Shown one piece after another: positions 25,057 through 40,200 of a DNA stretch of 64,000 bases; the stretch's first letter is position 1, and each line of letters starts with the position of its first letter. Below the pieces are notes generated by a model, which did not search any database, was not told where the DNA came from, and saw nothing but the letters and a program-made list of their open reading frames with translations. The position numbers and the translations under genes are program-made. Source of the stretch: Methanobacterium subterraneum (GTDB taxonomy: Archaea > Methanobacteriota > Methanobacteria > Methanobacteriales > Methanobacteriaceae); contig NZ_CP017768.1 of the NCBI RefSeq assembly GCF_002813695.1, positions 1,198,501 through 1,262,500 on the forward strand, given 5' to 3'.

Positions 25057-25908
25057 TTAGTAACCAAGTTCCCGCATCAATACTGTTTCAAATACTTCAA
25101 CTGGTGGTGTTACCCCCGTCCAGATGCGGAATGCCTCCACTCCCTGGTAGATCAGCATTTTGGTACCATGAACTACCTGAGCACCCGCCTTACTTGCTTC
25201 TCGGAGGAGACCGGTTTCAAGGGGATTGTAGACAATATCATTAACCAGCAGATCAGCATGCATTCTATCCGCTTTTACCACCGGCTCATCATTATGGTGA
25301 GGATACATCCCCACAGGTGTGGTGTTAATAAGCACATCTGCATCTTCAAGTTCAAGAGAGAGTTCATCACCCAATTCCAGACAATCCACAGAAGTATTGG
25401 ATGTTTCAGTCAATTCATCTTTTAAGTTACAGGCTTTTTCTTGAGTTCGGTTGGCTATTAAAACTTCACCCACCCCATTTAGGATTAATTGGAATGATAT
25501 TGCTCTGGCTGCGCCACCTGCTCCCAATATAATTATTTTTTTACCTTTGATTGGTTTTTTTTCTTCAATGGCCTTGACCGCACCAAATCCATCAGTATTA
25601 TAACCAACAACATGGTTTTCAGTGAATTTAACTGTGTTAACAGCACCTATAAGCTCTGCCACACCCTCCAGTTCGTCAAGGTATTTAATAACTTCAATTT
25701 TATGAGGTATGGTCAAGTTAAGACCCTTAATCCCCATGTTCCTAGCACCCTCCATTGCTGGTGAAAGGTTTCCTCGTTTAACATGGAAAGGAACATAAAC
25801 ATAGTCCAGTTTAAGAAGCTCAAATGCGGCGTTGTGCATGGTGGGAGATAAGCTGTGTTCTACAGGATCCCCCATTATTCCTACCAGGCCAGTTTTTCCA
25901 GTTATCAA
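25057..25908 (-). CDS. aroE: Shikimate dehydrogenase
   Basis: 283 aa. Reduces 3-dehydroshikimate to shikimate with NADPH. The shikimate-binding site is GDPVEHSLSPTMHNAAF; the catalytic Lys is in NLTIPHKIEV; the NADP fold has ILGAGGAARAISFQL and the basic motif IANRTQEKA; the C-terminus has GTKMLIYQGVEAFRIWTG. It complements aroD in this window but is not in an operon with it. Confidence 0.95.
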   Translation of the reverse strand: MITGKTGLVGIMGDPVEHSLSPTMHNAAFELLKLDYVYVPFHVKRGNLSPAMEGARNMGIKGLNLTIPHKIEVIKYLDELEGVAELIGAVNTVKFTENHVVGYNTDGFGAVKAIEEKKPIKGKKIIILGAGGAARAISFQLILNGVGEVLIANRTQEKACNLKDELTETSNTSVDCLELGDELSLELEDADVLINTTPVGMYPHHNDEPVVKADRMHADLLVNDIVYNPLETGLLREASKAGAQVVHGTKMLIYQGVEAFRIWTGVTPPVEVFETVLMRELGY

Positions 25909-26211
25909 TTCATATCACCACCATCAATACTAACTATCAGATAAATCCCGGAATTTAGATCAATCCGAAATGACTTGTTTATCATGGTTACCCTCTCTTC
26001 ATAATATGGTTTGTAAACTATAAAACTATTACAAAAATTGCTGTAGTCTAATTTATGATCGGCTGGTATTGAAAAGAACCTACAGGAATTATCAAATTAT
26101 ATTTCCAAAAAAACAAATATAATTCAGAACATAACAGATTAATAATTCAAATTGTAGCAATATCCACCTAAACTTATTATATCCTGGAAAAATGAAAGGA
26201 GTTTGTATATT
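25909..26211. other. 303-nt intergenic region between divergent genes
   Basis: It must hold the promoters of aroE (leftward) and the REC-PAS-GAF gene (rightward). It is AT-rich, with no coding frame or clear structured RNA. Confidence 0.4.
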
Positions 26212-27573
26212 ATGGTAGAACATGGTGTGAAAGCCAAATTACTGGTGGTTGATAATGAACAGGACCAGTTAGTTGCTATGGTACATGTACTAAGATCTGC
26301 AGGTTATGAAGTTTTAGAAGCTTCCAGCGGAACTGAAGCACTTGATCATGTAAGGGAAAACCACCCTGATCTGATTATCCTAGACAAGTTACTTCCGGAT
26401 AAAGACGGGTTAGAATTAGGTAAGGAAATAAAATCTGAGGAAAAACTACAGGATACTCTGGTGATTTTATTATCCCATTTGAAAATCTCTCCTGAAAACA
26501 GATCCAAATGGCTTGAAGAAGGATTAGATGGATGTTTAACCAAACCCATCTCGAAAGGAGAGCTTTTAGCAATTGTTGAATCAATGCTTCGGCTTAAAGA
26601 ATCAGAATCAAAGTATAAGTCCATATTTGAAAACACCGGCACTGCAACCATAATTGTAGGGGAGGATAAAACAATATCCCTAGCCAACAGTGAATTTGAA
26701 CAACTTTCTGGCTACACGAAAAGGGAGATAGAGGGAAGGAGAAAGTGGACAGAATTTGTTCCTGAAAAGTACTTGAATAAATTAACGCAATATCATGATC
26801 TGAGAAGGAATAATCCATATTTAGCTCCAAGAAATTATGAAATTAAATTTAAAGACAAAAACAATAATCTGAAGGATATCTTCATCACTGTGGGTATGAT
26901 TTCTTTTTCTGATAAAAGCGTTGTGTCACTACTGGATATATCTGAACGTAAAAAGATGGAAAAAGCATTATCCCGGGAGTTAAAAATTAATTCAGATTTG
27001 GCAATACTATCCAGTAAACTTCTGGAATCAGCTCCTATTGAAGATATCTCAGATCTGGTCTTAAAATATGCTCAGATTTTCACCAGGAGTGAATTTGGCT
27101 TTGTAGGTTACATTGACCCTGAAAACGGTTTTCTCATTTCTCCAACCATGACTCGCAATATCTGGACTGAATGCCATGTTAAGGATAAGAGTGTGATTTT
27201 TGAGAAATTTGGTGGATTGTGGGGTTGGGTGTTAAATAACAAGCAACCTATTCTCACCAATCAGCCCAATGATGATCCCCGATCCACAGGAACTCCAACT
27301 GGACATATTGCCATTGAAACATTTTTAGCAGTTCCGGCAATTGTTAACGAGGATTTAGTGGGTTTAATTTCACTAGCAAATTCAGATGAATATGATGAAA
27401 ATGATCTGGAAATTGTAAAACGTTTATCAGATCTATACGCCATAGCAATCACCAGGAAACATTCCGACGATGCATTGAGAAAAAATGAGGAAAAATATCG
27501 CAACATAGTTGAAAAATTCCTTAAGTTGCACAATGAAATACTAATTGAAATCATCCGAAAAGATGAATTGTAG
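26212..27573 (+). CDS. Response regulator with REC, PAS and GAF domains
   Basis: 453 aa. Residues 1-125 are a receiver with the phosphoacceptor Asp in LIILDKLLPDKDG, and Thr/Lys switch positions represented by LLSHL and TKPI. Residues about 130-250 are a PAS domain (YKSIFENTGTATIIVGED) ending in DISERKKME. Residues about 265-420 are a GAF domain. No histidine kinase or output domain follows; the end is a short helix. It may relay signals to a separate kinase. Start: ATG 26212 with GGAG 10 nt upstream; TTG 26203 is possible. Confidence 0.85.
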   Translation: MVEHGVKAKLLVVDNEQDQLVAMVHVLRSAGYEVLEASSGTEALDHVRENHPDLIILDKLLPDKDGLELGKEIKSEEKLQDTLVILLSHLKISPENRSKWLEEGLDGCLTKPISKGELLAIVESMLRLKESESKYKSIFENTGTATIIVGEDKTISLANSEFEQLSGYTKREIEGRRKWTEFVPEKYLNKLTQYHDLRRNNPYLAPRNYEIKFKDKNNNLKDIFITVGMISFSDKSVVSLLDISERKKMEKALSRELKINSDLAILSSKLLESAPIEDISDLVLKYAQIFTRSEFGFVGYIDPENGFLISPTMTRNIWTECHVKDKSVIFEKFGGLWGWVLNNKQPILTNQPNDDPRSTGTPTGHIAIETFLAVPAIVNEDLVGLISLANSDEYDENDLEIVKRLSDLYAIAITRKHSDDALRKNEEKYRNIVEKFLKLHNEILIEIIRKDEL

Positions 27574-27698
27574 TTTTAGGAGTTATTTGTGATTTTTATC
27601 AACAAACATCCCTTAAATCCTAAATTTTTTAATACACCTCCTTGGGAATAAAAATTCCATTAATACTTTTTTATAGTATTGATGATATAAATTTCCCC

Positions 27699-29108
27699 AT
27701 GTCACCAGAACTAATAGCTGTTAGTTTTTTAATTCTGGGGTTAGTTTTACTTTCTGGCAAATGGATCCGGGTAATATCCACCCCACTTCAAAAACTGTTT
27801 CTTCCCAGCTCTATTATTGGGGGATTTGTAGCCCTTTTTTTAGGCCCGGAAGTTCTGGGAAACATAGTTACTTGGTTGGGCTTTGGAAATTCTTTTCTTT
27901 CCAAAGGAATTTTTCCACTGGAAGTTCTAGAGGTGTGGAGTGTTCTTCCCGGTCTTTTCATTAACATTATTTTCGCTTCTTTATTCTTGGGGAAGAAACT
28001 GCCAAGTATTCAGAAGATCTGGCGTATAGCCGGCCCCCAAATTGCCCATGGGCAGACCATTGCTTGGGGACAGTATGTTTTTGGGATATTAGTTACCATG
28101 CTCATTTTAACTCCTTTTTTTGCGTTAGATCCCATGACAGGGGCATTAATAGAAATAGGATTCGAAGGAGGTCATGGGACTGCTGCAGGTATGGCTGGAA
28201 CTTTTGAAGAACTAGGATTTTATGGAGGGTCTGATTTAGCACTGGGCTTGGCAACCATTGGATTAATATTTGGAGTAATATTAGGAATTATTTTAATGAA
28301 CTATGCTGTAAAAAGAGGTAAAACAGAAATAATTACTAATGAGAGAGAAATATCACTTAAAGAACAGGCAGGAATTGTTGAATTTGATAATCGAGTTTCT
28401 GCCGGTAAATTAACCACACGAACTGAGTCAATTGAACCATTATCCCTGCATTTTGCCTATGTGGGAGTGGCCATAGGGATAGGGTATGTTATACAGCAAG
28501 CCCTGATTTTCCTAGAAACTACAACTTGGGGACCTTTAACTGGAACTTACCTCCTAGAGTTCATTCCCCTCTTCCCTTTTGCCATGATTGGAGGCATTTT
28601 TCTGCAGATATTTCTGGATAAATTTGATATTTACCGGACTTTGGATCGGGATTTAATTGTAAGAATCCAGGGATTTTCACTGGATGTGTTGATCGTAAGC
28701 GCCATAGCCACCCTTTCACTAACTATTATTGGAGAAAACCTAATACCATTCTTAATTCTGGCAGTGGTAGGTATAATCTGGAATTTGGTGGCATTCATTT
28801 ATTTAGCACCCATCATGTTCCCCAGCTACTGGTTTGAAAGAGGTTCAGGGAACTTTGGGCAATCCATGGGCATGACTGCCACTGGAATCCTTCTAATGAA
28901 ACTATCAGATCCAGATAACAAGTCACCTGCCCTGGAAGGTTTTGGTTATAAACAATTGCTGTTTGAACCCATTGTAGGGGGAGGAATTTTCACTGCAGCC
29001 TCTGTTACCTTAATATTTCAATTTGGACCTGAAGTTGTACTGGTGTTTTCCTTGGTAATGCTTTTATTATGGTTGGGGATTGGGTTATTTTATTTTAGGA
29101 AAAAATAA
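27699..29108 (+). CDS. Sodium/glutamate symporter (GltS)-like membrane protein
   Basis: 469 aa, about 12 hydrophobic segments in two halves. The ESS-family signature FEGGHGTAAGMAG is in the first half, and GNFGQSMGMTATGILLM is its counterpart in the second. Such proteins import glutamate or a related acid with Na+; specificity here is unknown. ATG 27699 has GATGAT upstream; the open frame extends to TTG 27642 without a good ribosome-binding site. The upstream regulator gene ends 126 nt earlier and might be linked. Confidence 0.8.
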   Translation: MSPELIAVSFLILGLVLLSGKWIRVISTPLQKLFLPSSIIGGFVALFLGPEVLGNIVTWLGFGNSFLSKGIFPLEVLEVWSVLPGLFINIIFASLFLGKKLPSIQKIWRIAGPQIAHGQTIAWGQYVFGILVTMLILTPFFALDPMTGALIEIGFEGGHGTAAGMAGTFEELGFYGGSDLALGLATIGLIFGVILGIILMNYAVKRGKTEIITNEREISLKEQAGIVEFDNRVSAGKLTTRTESIEPLSLHFAYVGVAIGIGYVIQQALIFLETTTWGPLTGTYLLEFIPLFPFAMIGGIFLQIFLDKFDIYRTLDRDLIVRIQGFSLDVLIVSAIATLSLTIIGENLIPFLILAVVGIIWNLVAFIYLAPIMFPSYWFERGSGNFGQSMGMTATGILLMKLSDPDNKSPALEGFGYKQLLFEPIVGGGIFTAASVTLIFQFGPEVVLVFSLVMLLLWLGIGLFYFRKK

Positions 29109-29351
29109 GAAACAACAAACAAAATCTAAAAAAATCGAATGTTGAGTCTGGGCATAACCTATGATTGGCCTAGTAAAAATTGCTCTGTTAAATAGATTTA
29201 TTGAATGCAACAGTTTATATTAATCCCATTAGAAATTAGATGATAGTTGAAAAGTTATGATTGGATAGTTTCAGGATAGGAGATGAAAATTCATCTATCC
29301 AAAAAAATACCCAAGATTATAAGAATAATGGTTATATGGGGGTTTAAATAA

Positions 29352-30014
<663 letters not shown>

Positions 30015-30172
30015 GTGAATAAATGAAAGTTCAGCAACCCAAAAATATCTATTTGATAAAGAGGCCGTATTTCATGAAAAAAGGTCTTTTAAAACCTCTA
30101 ATTGAATCATCTATACTTCCCCTAATCAAAGGAACTTCAATAAGAAAATTCATTTATTTTGATATTATTCTT

Positions 30173-30184
30173 CATTGCGCAATG
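30173..30184. repeat. 12-bp perfect palindrome upstream of hisS
   Basis: CATTGCGCAATG is self-complementary and lies about 100 nt before the hisS start. It could be an operator; there is no second copy in the window that I noticed. Confidence 0.3.
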
Positions 30185-30285
30185 CCCATAATACTATCTA
30201 CCATGAAAATTCAATGTTTAACTTTAGAATAAAAAAAATTTTTTATTTACACCAGTTAATGCACATTAAATAGGAGACTTAATTA

Positions 30286-33859
<3,574 letters not shown>

Positions 33860-33942
33860 TTTATTACTAACTTATTTTTTCTTTTTGCCATAAGTAATGT
33901 TTTCCGAGATTAAGTTAGAAATCTTCATAAAGGAGTATGACT

Positions 33943-34698
33943 ATGAAAATTGGTGTTTCAACCCTGGCCTTGTATCCACAGCCCCTGGACAGAGTTCTGG
34001 AGTTTCTGGAAGAAAGGAATGTTCATTACTGTGAAATAATCAATGAATATCCCTACCATGAAATTGATGATGATTTGCTGGATTCTCATAAGGTTAAACT
34101 AACTGTCCATTCACCATTATCTGACATCAACCTGGCATCCCATAACCAGGCCATTCGTAATTCCTCAATTGAAGAAGTGAAAAAATCCATGGACAGGGCT
34201 GTTGCCTGGAATTCAGATTTGGTGGTGGTGCATCCCGGTTGTATGCCGATTATGGGGAAGAAAATAGAAGAGAAAATACTCCAGTACAATTTAGAGTCTC
34301 TGTTAGAATGTGCCACCTATGCTTATGATATTGGGGTTTACATGTGTGTGGAGAACATGCCAGAGATAGAAGGTCTACTCTACCAGGATCTAAATGAATT
34401 AAATTGTCTTTTAGAAGAAATCAACGTGTTTATGACCCTTGATGTAGGACATGCCCATAATTCCGGTTTTTCGTCAGAGGAAATGTTCGATTATCCTCTC
34501 ATAAAACACGTCCACCTCAGTGACAATGACGGAACATTTGATCAGCACAATGCACTGGGTACTGGGAGTATAGATTTTGATTCACTCTTTAAAAACATTG
34601 AAGAAGCCAGTTATGATGGGATTTTGATGGTGGAAGTAAAAAATCCCCAGGATATTCTTCAGAGTCTGGATTATATTGAAAAAATGATTAAGTTATAA
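33943..34698 (+). CDS. Sugar-phosphate isomerase/epimerase-like TIM barrel protein
   Basis: 251 aa AP-endonuclease-2-type TIM barrel. Metal-binding positions: VVVHPG, VENMPEIEG, TLDVGHAHNSG, KHVHLSDNDG and MVEVK at the end of strand 8. These proteins isomerise sugars or cleave AP sites; short archaeal members are mostly uncharacterised. ATG 33943 is 7 nt after AGGAG, better than ATG 33937. Confidence 0.83.
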   Translation: MKIGVSTLALYPQPLDRVLEFLEERNVHYCEIINEYPYHEIDDDLLDSHKVKLTVHSPLSDINLASHNQAIRNSSIEEVKKSMDRAVAWNSDLVVVHPGCMPIMGKKIEEKILQYNLESLLECATYAYDIGVYMCVENMPEIEGLLYQDLNELNCLLEEINVFMTLDVGHAHNSGFSSEEMFDYPLIKHVHLSDNDGTFDQHNALGTGSIDFDSLFKNIEEASYDGILMVEVKNPQDILQSLDYIEKMIKL

Positions 34699-34827
34699 AT
34701 CTCTTAGAATGTGCCCATTAAGATTGTAATTTTTTAAACTAATTGTTTAAGGGGTTCAATCTTCTTAAACAAGTTTAAAAATAATAAAAAAATAATTCAA
34801 AAAAATATTTAAAATGGGGGCTGGTTT

Positions 34828-35400
<573 letters not shown>

Positions 35401-35410
35401 TCCAGCAAAA

Positions 35411-35524
35411 TCATGCCAATATCCGGACATGCCACCGTAGTGGTACCATTAGGTTTGCTAGTTTGCCACAATCGCCACTAAAGACTATCGGGTTCTTTGA
35501 ACCGCATGTAATACATTTAAACAC
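35411..35524 (-). CDS. Possible 37-residue zinc-ribbon ORF
   Basis: A GTG-initiated frame encodes a peptide with KCITCGSKN and SGDCGKL, a CxxC plus CxG pattern of small zinc ribbons, ending just upstream of the exported Cys-rich gene. There is no convincing ribosome-binding site. It may be a real small protein, a leader peptide or a remnant. Confidence 0.25.
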   Translation of the reverse strand: MFKCITCGSKNPIVFSGDCGKLANLMVPLRWHVRILA

Positions 35525-36085
35525 CTCAATTATTTTTTTTGATTATTATCCATTAGACTAATCTGAATGACATATGAACAATTCTTCAAGTTTTAAAATC
35601 AGTACCACCCTAAATATTTCAGTTAAGATATACTCATCTAAACAGCTTAATTATTATCATTTAGAGACACTGCTAACTAACATTAAATTACAAAGAATAG
35701 AATTGGATATGTGAAAATATTGCAGAATGATAAATACAATTCAAAAATTACATTAACATAAAACTTAGGTAATTGCTTCCATAATTTTGTAAAACAGATT
35801 TATTTTTCTCCTACTGCAAAATTTTGATAATCAGATTTGATAATTATCTAAGTGTTCTTTCTACACATTTAGGAAAAACTGGTATATATAGTTTTGGTCA
35901 TGAATTTTGTTTGCCAGTACTGATTCTGCTATTAATTCATACCAACAATTAAGGGAATACTTTCATCAGTGGATCACACAATACTTAATTAGATCATTAA
36001 ATCTAATTTTTGATAAGAATATATTATTATATAAAATAAAGGAAGAAGAAAAAAGATATAAAAAATTTTAAGGGGATGTTTTTCT
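35525..36085. other. 561-nt AT-rich intergenic region with two TATA boxes
   Basis: No gene is seen. Strong TATA-like elements pointing to npdG lie at about 35882-35893 (ggtatatatagt) and 36026-36037 (attatataaaat). The first would give a leader of about 170 nt, or a separate small RNA between them. Confidence 0.4.
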
Positions 36086-36757
36086 TTGAAAATCGGAATA
36101 ATAGGTGGAACTGGAGATCAAGGACTTGGACTAGCATTAAGATTTGCAAAAGGAGGAGAACAAGTAATTATCGGCTCTAGAGATGTTAAAAAGGCCGAAA
36201 ATGCAGTTAACCTCATTGAAAATATGTTAAAATCTGATGAATGCCCCAATGTAAGGGGAATGACCAATGAAGAGGTGTGTAGTGAAGCAGATCTCTTGAT
36301 TTTAACCGTGCCCCTTCAAGCCCAGATGATTACCCTCAAAAGTATCAAAGATCATGTGGAAAATAAAATATTAATTGATGCCACTGTTCCCATGGAAAGC
36401 TGCCTGGGTGGAAGCCCAGTAAAATATGTGAACGTGTGGGATGGTTCCGCTGCAGAAAGAACCGCCAACTTCCTTAAGGATAAAAATGTGAGAGTGGTAT
36501 CCGCCTTCAATAACATCAGTGCCGCCAGCTTAACCAACATTGAAAATAATGTGGATTGCGACTGTCTCATCTCTGGGAATGATGATGAAGCCAAAAAAGA
36601 AGCAATGCAACTGGCCGAAAAAATACCCGGAGTAAGGGCTATTGATTGCGGCCTCCTGGAAAACGCCAGGATTGTGGAGAAAATAACCCCACTACTCATC
36701 AATTTAAACATACGAAACAAAATAAAATTGGCCGGTATCAGAATAACCGGACTTTAA
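36086..36757 (+). CDS. npdG: F420H2:NADP oxidoreductase
   Basis: 223 aa. The N-terminal GIIGGTGDQGLGLALRFAKG and SRDVKKAE form the NADP-binding fold; LTVPLQAQ and DATVPM line the F420 site. It transfers hydride between reduced F420 and NADP+, supplying NADPH for biosynthesis. The TTG start at 36086 follows AGGGGATG by 8 nt. It is monocistronic. Confidence 0.94.
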   Translation: MKIGIIGGTGDQGLGLALRFAKGGEQVIIGSRDVKKAENAVNLIENMLKSDECPNVRGMTNEEVCSEADLLILTVPLQAQMITLKSIKDHVENKILIDATVPMESCLGGSPVKYVNVWDGSAAERTANFLKDKNVRVVSAFNNISAASLTNIENNVDCDCLISGNDDEAKKEAMQLAEKIPGVRAIDCGLLENARIVEKITPLLINLNIRNKIKLAGIRITGL

Positions 36758-36850
36758 TCAAGGATTTTACAAATATTTAGAAAGAATTGACTCTAGAAAA
36801 TAATACTGGAAACAAATGATTTCCAAAAAAAAGTAAAAGGTTCATTGAAT

Positions 36851-37432
36851 ATGGAGTATATAAAAAAAACTGCCGAAGGAATAGCCAAGCATGCCCTGGA
36901 GGTTATCAACCAGATCGATGCTGAACAGGTGGAACTAATGATCCAGAGTATAAATGACTCTGATTCCACATTCATTGTGGGAAGTGGAAGATCTGAGCTG
37001 GTGGGTAAGGCATTTGCCATGCGCCTAATGCACCTGGGATTTAGAGTTCATGTAGTTGGCGATGTAACCACCCCTGCCCTCACTGATAAAGATTGCCTCA
37101 TAGCAATTTCAGGATCAGGGGAAACCAGGACTGTGACCCTTGCCGCGGCAACTGCTAAAGAAGTGGGAACTAAGGTGGTGGGAGTAACCACCAACCCCCA
37201 ATCCAGCCTGGGGAAGAACTCTGATGTTGTAGTTAACATTGAAAGTAAAAGTAAGGTTCCCTGGAAAAATTACACATCCCATGTCCTTAAAGGAAATTAT
37301 GATGATTTAACTCCCATGGGAACTCTTTTCGAAGATAGCACTCATCTATTCCTGGATGGACTTATAGCAGCGTATATGGTCCGCCTGGGTAAAAAAGAAA
37401 ATGATTTGAAAAAGTTACACGCCAGAGATTGA
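36851..37432 (+). CDS. hxlB: 6-phospho-3-hexuloisomerase (SIS domain)
   Basis: 193 aa. The SIS-domain phosphosugar site is FIVGSGRSELVGKAFAMRL and ISGSGETRTV; the C-terminus has TPMGTLFEDSTHLFLDG. It interconverts fructose 6-phosphate and hexulose 6-phosphate; in methanogens this supports ribose-phosphate synthesis by the reverse RuMP route. The partner hexulose-phosphate synthase is not in the window. ATG 36851 is preferred to TTG 36845. Confidence 0.9.
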   Translation: MEYIKKTAEGIAKHALEVINQIDAEQVELMIQSINDSDSTFIVGSGRSELVGKAFAMRLMHLGFRVHVVGDVTTPALTDKDCLIAISGSGETRTVTLAAATAKEVGTKVVGVTTNPQSSLGKNSDVVVNIESKSKVPWKNYTSHVLKGNYDDLTPMGTLFEDSTHLFLDGLIAAYMVRLGKKENDLKKLHARD

Positions 37433-37552
37433 GTTAATATGTTGAATTAAAATTGAATTAAATATTTAATCTCCCTGGTTTAATGAAAAACCTGATTGGT
37501 TTACCCTGGGTTTTTTTAAGCCACAACAGTTATACTTTCAAGGTGAAATAAC

Positions 37553-38056
37553 ATGGATGCAGAGTTAATAGGAGAACTAGTAATTATCAAGGATAAAAAA
37601 GCTGTTGCCCTTAATGAAAAAAGTCATTATGGGAAGTTTAACCAGGATGAACTGCAAATTTCATTAATGGAGGCTCATTATCTCCAGGAAAAGGGAAAAA
37701 TAACCATTTTTGATCATGGAAAAATTTTTTCCCTGGATGAAATGAGGGAACTTATCCAGAATAAAGACCTGTTATACCGGTATATTGTTTTCAGAGACCT
37801 CAGAAACAGAGGATACATTGTTAAAACCGGTTTCAAATACGGATCAGAATTCAGATTATACGAAAGGGGTAAATCTCCAGGTGATGGTCATTCTGATTTT
37901 GTGGTGAAAGTGGTAACTGAAAATCAAAACATATCTGTACTTAACTTTTCCAGTTACGTTCGTGTGGCCCACGGAGTTAACAAGAAACTCTTACTGGCAG
38001 TGGTGGATGATGAACAGGACATCACCTACTACAATGTTGAGTGGACCCGGCCATAA
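37553..38056 (+). CDS. endA: tRNA-splicing endonuclease, homotetramer type
   Basis: 167 aa, the normal size of the homotetrameric archaeal enzyme that excises bulge-helix-bulge introns. The catalytic triad is visible: Tyr in FRLYERG, His in GHSDFVV and Lys in NKKLLLAVVD. The start ATG 37553 follows AAGGTGA. It lies 69 nt before trpS on the same strand. Confidence 0.95.
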   Translation: MDAELIGELVIIKDKKAVALNEKSHYGKFNQDELQISLMEAHYLQEKGKITIFDHGKIFSLDEMRELIQNKDLLYRYIVFRDLRNRGYIVKTGFKYGSEFRLYERGKSPGDGHSDFVVKVVTENQNISVLNFSSYVRVAHGVNKKLLLAVVDDEQDITYYNVEWTRP

Positions 38057-38110
38057 TGCTTAAGAATCTAAACAAAACTTTATAAACTAAATAAACAACG
38101 ATTATTATCA

Positions 38111-39217
<1,107 letters not shown>

Positions 39218-39219
<2 letters not shown>

Positions 39220-39281
39220 TCATATTATATTAAAATCATATTATATTAAAATCATATTATATTAAAATCATATTATATTAA
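39218..39281. repeat. Four perfect tandem copies of a 16-bp unit
   Basis: The unit aatcatattatattaa occurs four times head to tail with no mismatch, starting within the trpS stop codon. Copy number may vary between strains. Confidence 0.85.
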
Positions 39282-39332
39282 AACACCAACTGATTACATA
39301 AACGATTAGTAATGAAGATAAGGAGTTTAACC

Positions 39333-39965
39333 ATGGCCCGGGAAAAATATGAAGGTTTGATAAGTGGATTATACAATCGAAACGAAACTTTTTTCATGCT
39401 ATCTGCCATGATGTTAATAGCTTCTTTTTTAATAGGATACGCCTTTGCAGGGATGCTGGAACCTATACTGGGAAAAATGTTAGGTGACTTTAAAAGAAGT
39501 ATAGTTCAGGGGGAGTTACAGCTAACCACATTCTCCCTCTTCTTCAATAACGTTAAGATTGCATTACTGATCTATGTTGGAGGCTTAATTTTTGGAGTGA
39601 TAACTGCTTATTTTTTGATCTCCAACGGAATATTCATTGGTTACACCGCAGCCCAGTTTCAACTGGGGGACTTCATAATTTACACCCTACCCCATGGAGT
39701 GTTTGAGCTTGTGGGGATCATCCTGGCTGGTGCCGCAGGATTCAAACTGGCCAGCATTGAAATAAACATTTTAAAGGGTGTGTTGAAGTTACAGTCAGAT
39801 TTTTCCATATCCAATCAGTTAAAATATTTACTGGAAGCAAACTGGGAAGATCTCAAGGACACCCTGGTTATGCTGGGCATAGCCATAGTCTTGATCCTGA
39901 TTGCCGCCATTATCGAGGCGAACTTCACCCTTAGCTGGGCAAGCTACATGAAAGGAGTTACCTGA
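39333..39965 (+). CDS. SpoIIM-like (DUF95) membrane protein
   Basis: 210 aa, five to six hydrophobic segments. The motif LPHGVFELVGIILAGAAGF is diagnostic of the stage II sporulation protein M family. In non-sporulating organisms these proteins are of unknown function, perhaps in membrane or wall remodelling. ATG 39333 follows AAGGAG; the frame is open from 39312. Confidence 0.85.
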   Translation: MAREKYEGLISGLYNRNETFFMLSAMMLIASFLIGYAFAGMLEPILGKMLGDFKRSIVQGELQLTTFSLFFNNVKIALLIYVGGLIFGVITAYFLISNGIFIGYTAAQFQLGDFIIYTLPHGVFELVGIILAGAAGFKLASIEINILKGVLKLQSDFSISNQLKYLLEANWEDLKDTLVMLGIAIVLILIAAIIEANFTLSWASYMKGVT

Positions 39966-40200
39966 TTAACTATATAGAAGCTAAATTTCCTCCCTGAGAC
40001 TTAAAATAAAATTTTGTTCCACTACAATGATTTCAAAACAAGGGAATAGTTTTTATACTGTTCCCAATGATATTTTATTTTGAAGTATTTCCAATGAGAA
40101 ATATATTTCAATAGAGAATTCCATTGGTTTTAATAATATTATTTAATTAATAAGAATTCCATTGAATAATAAAAGTTTATTCAAAGTTAAAGGTGATTTT

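Noticed and set aside
30023..30232. 69-codon open frame between the HARP gene and hisS
   Set aside because: No ribosome-binding site, unusual composition and a position over a likely terminator (AGGT ... ACCT). I see no family resemblance.
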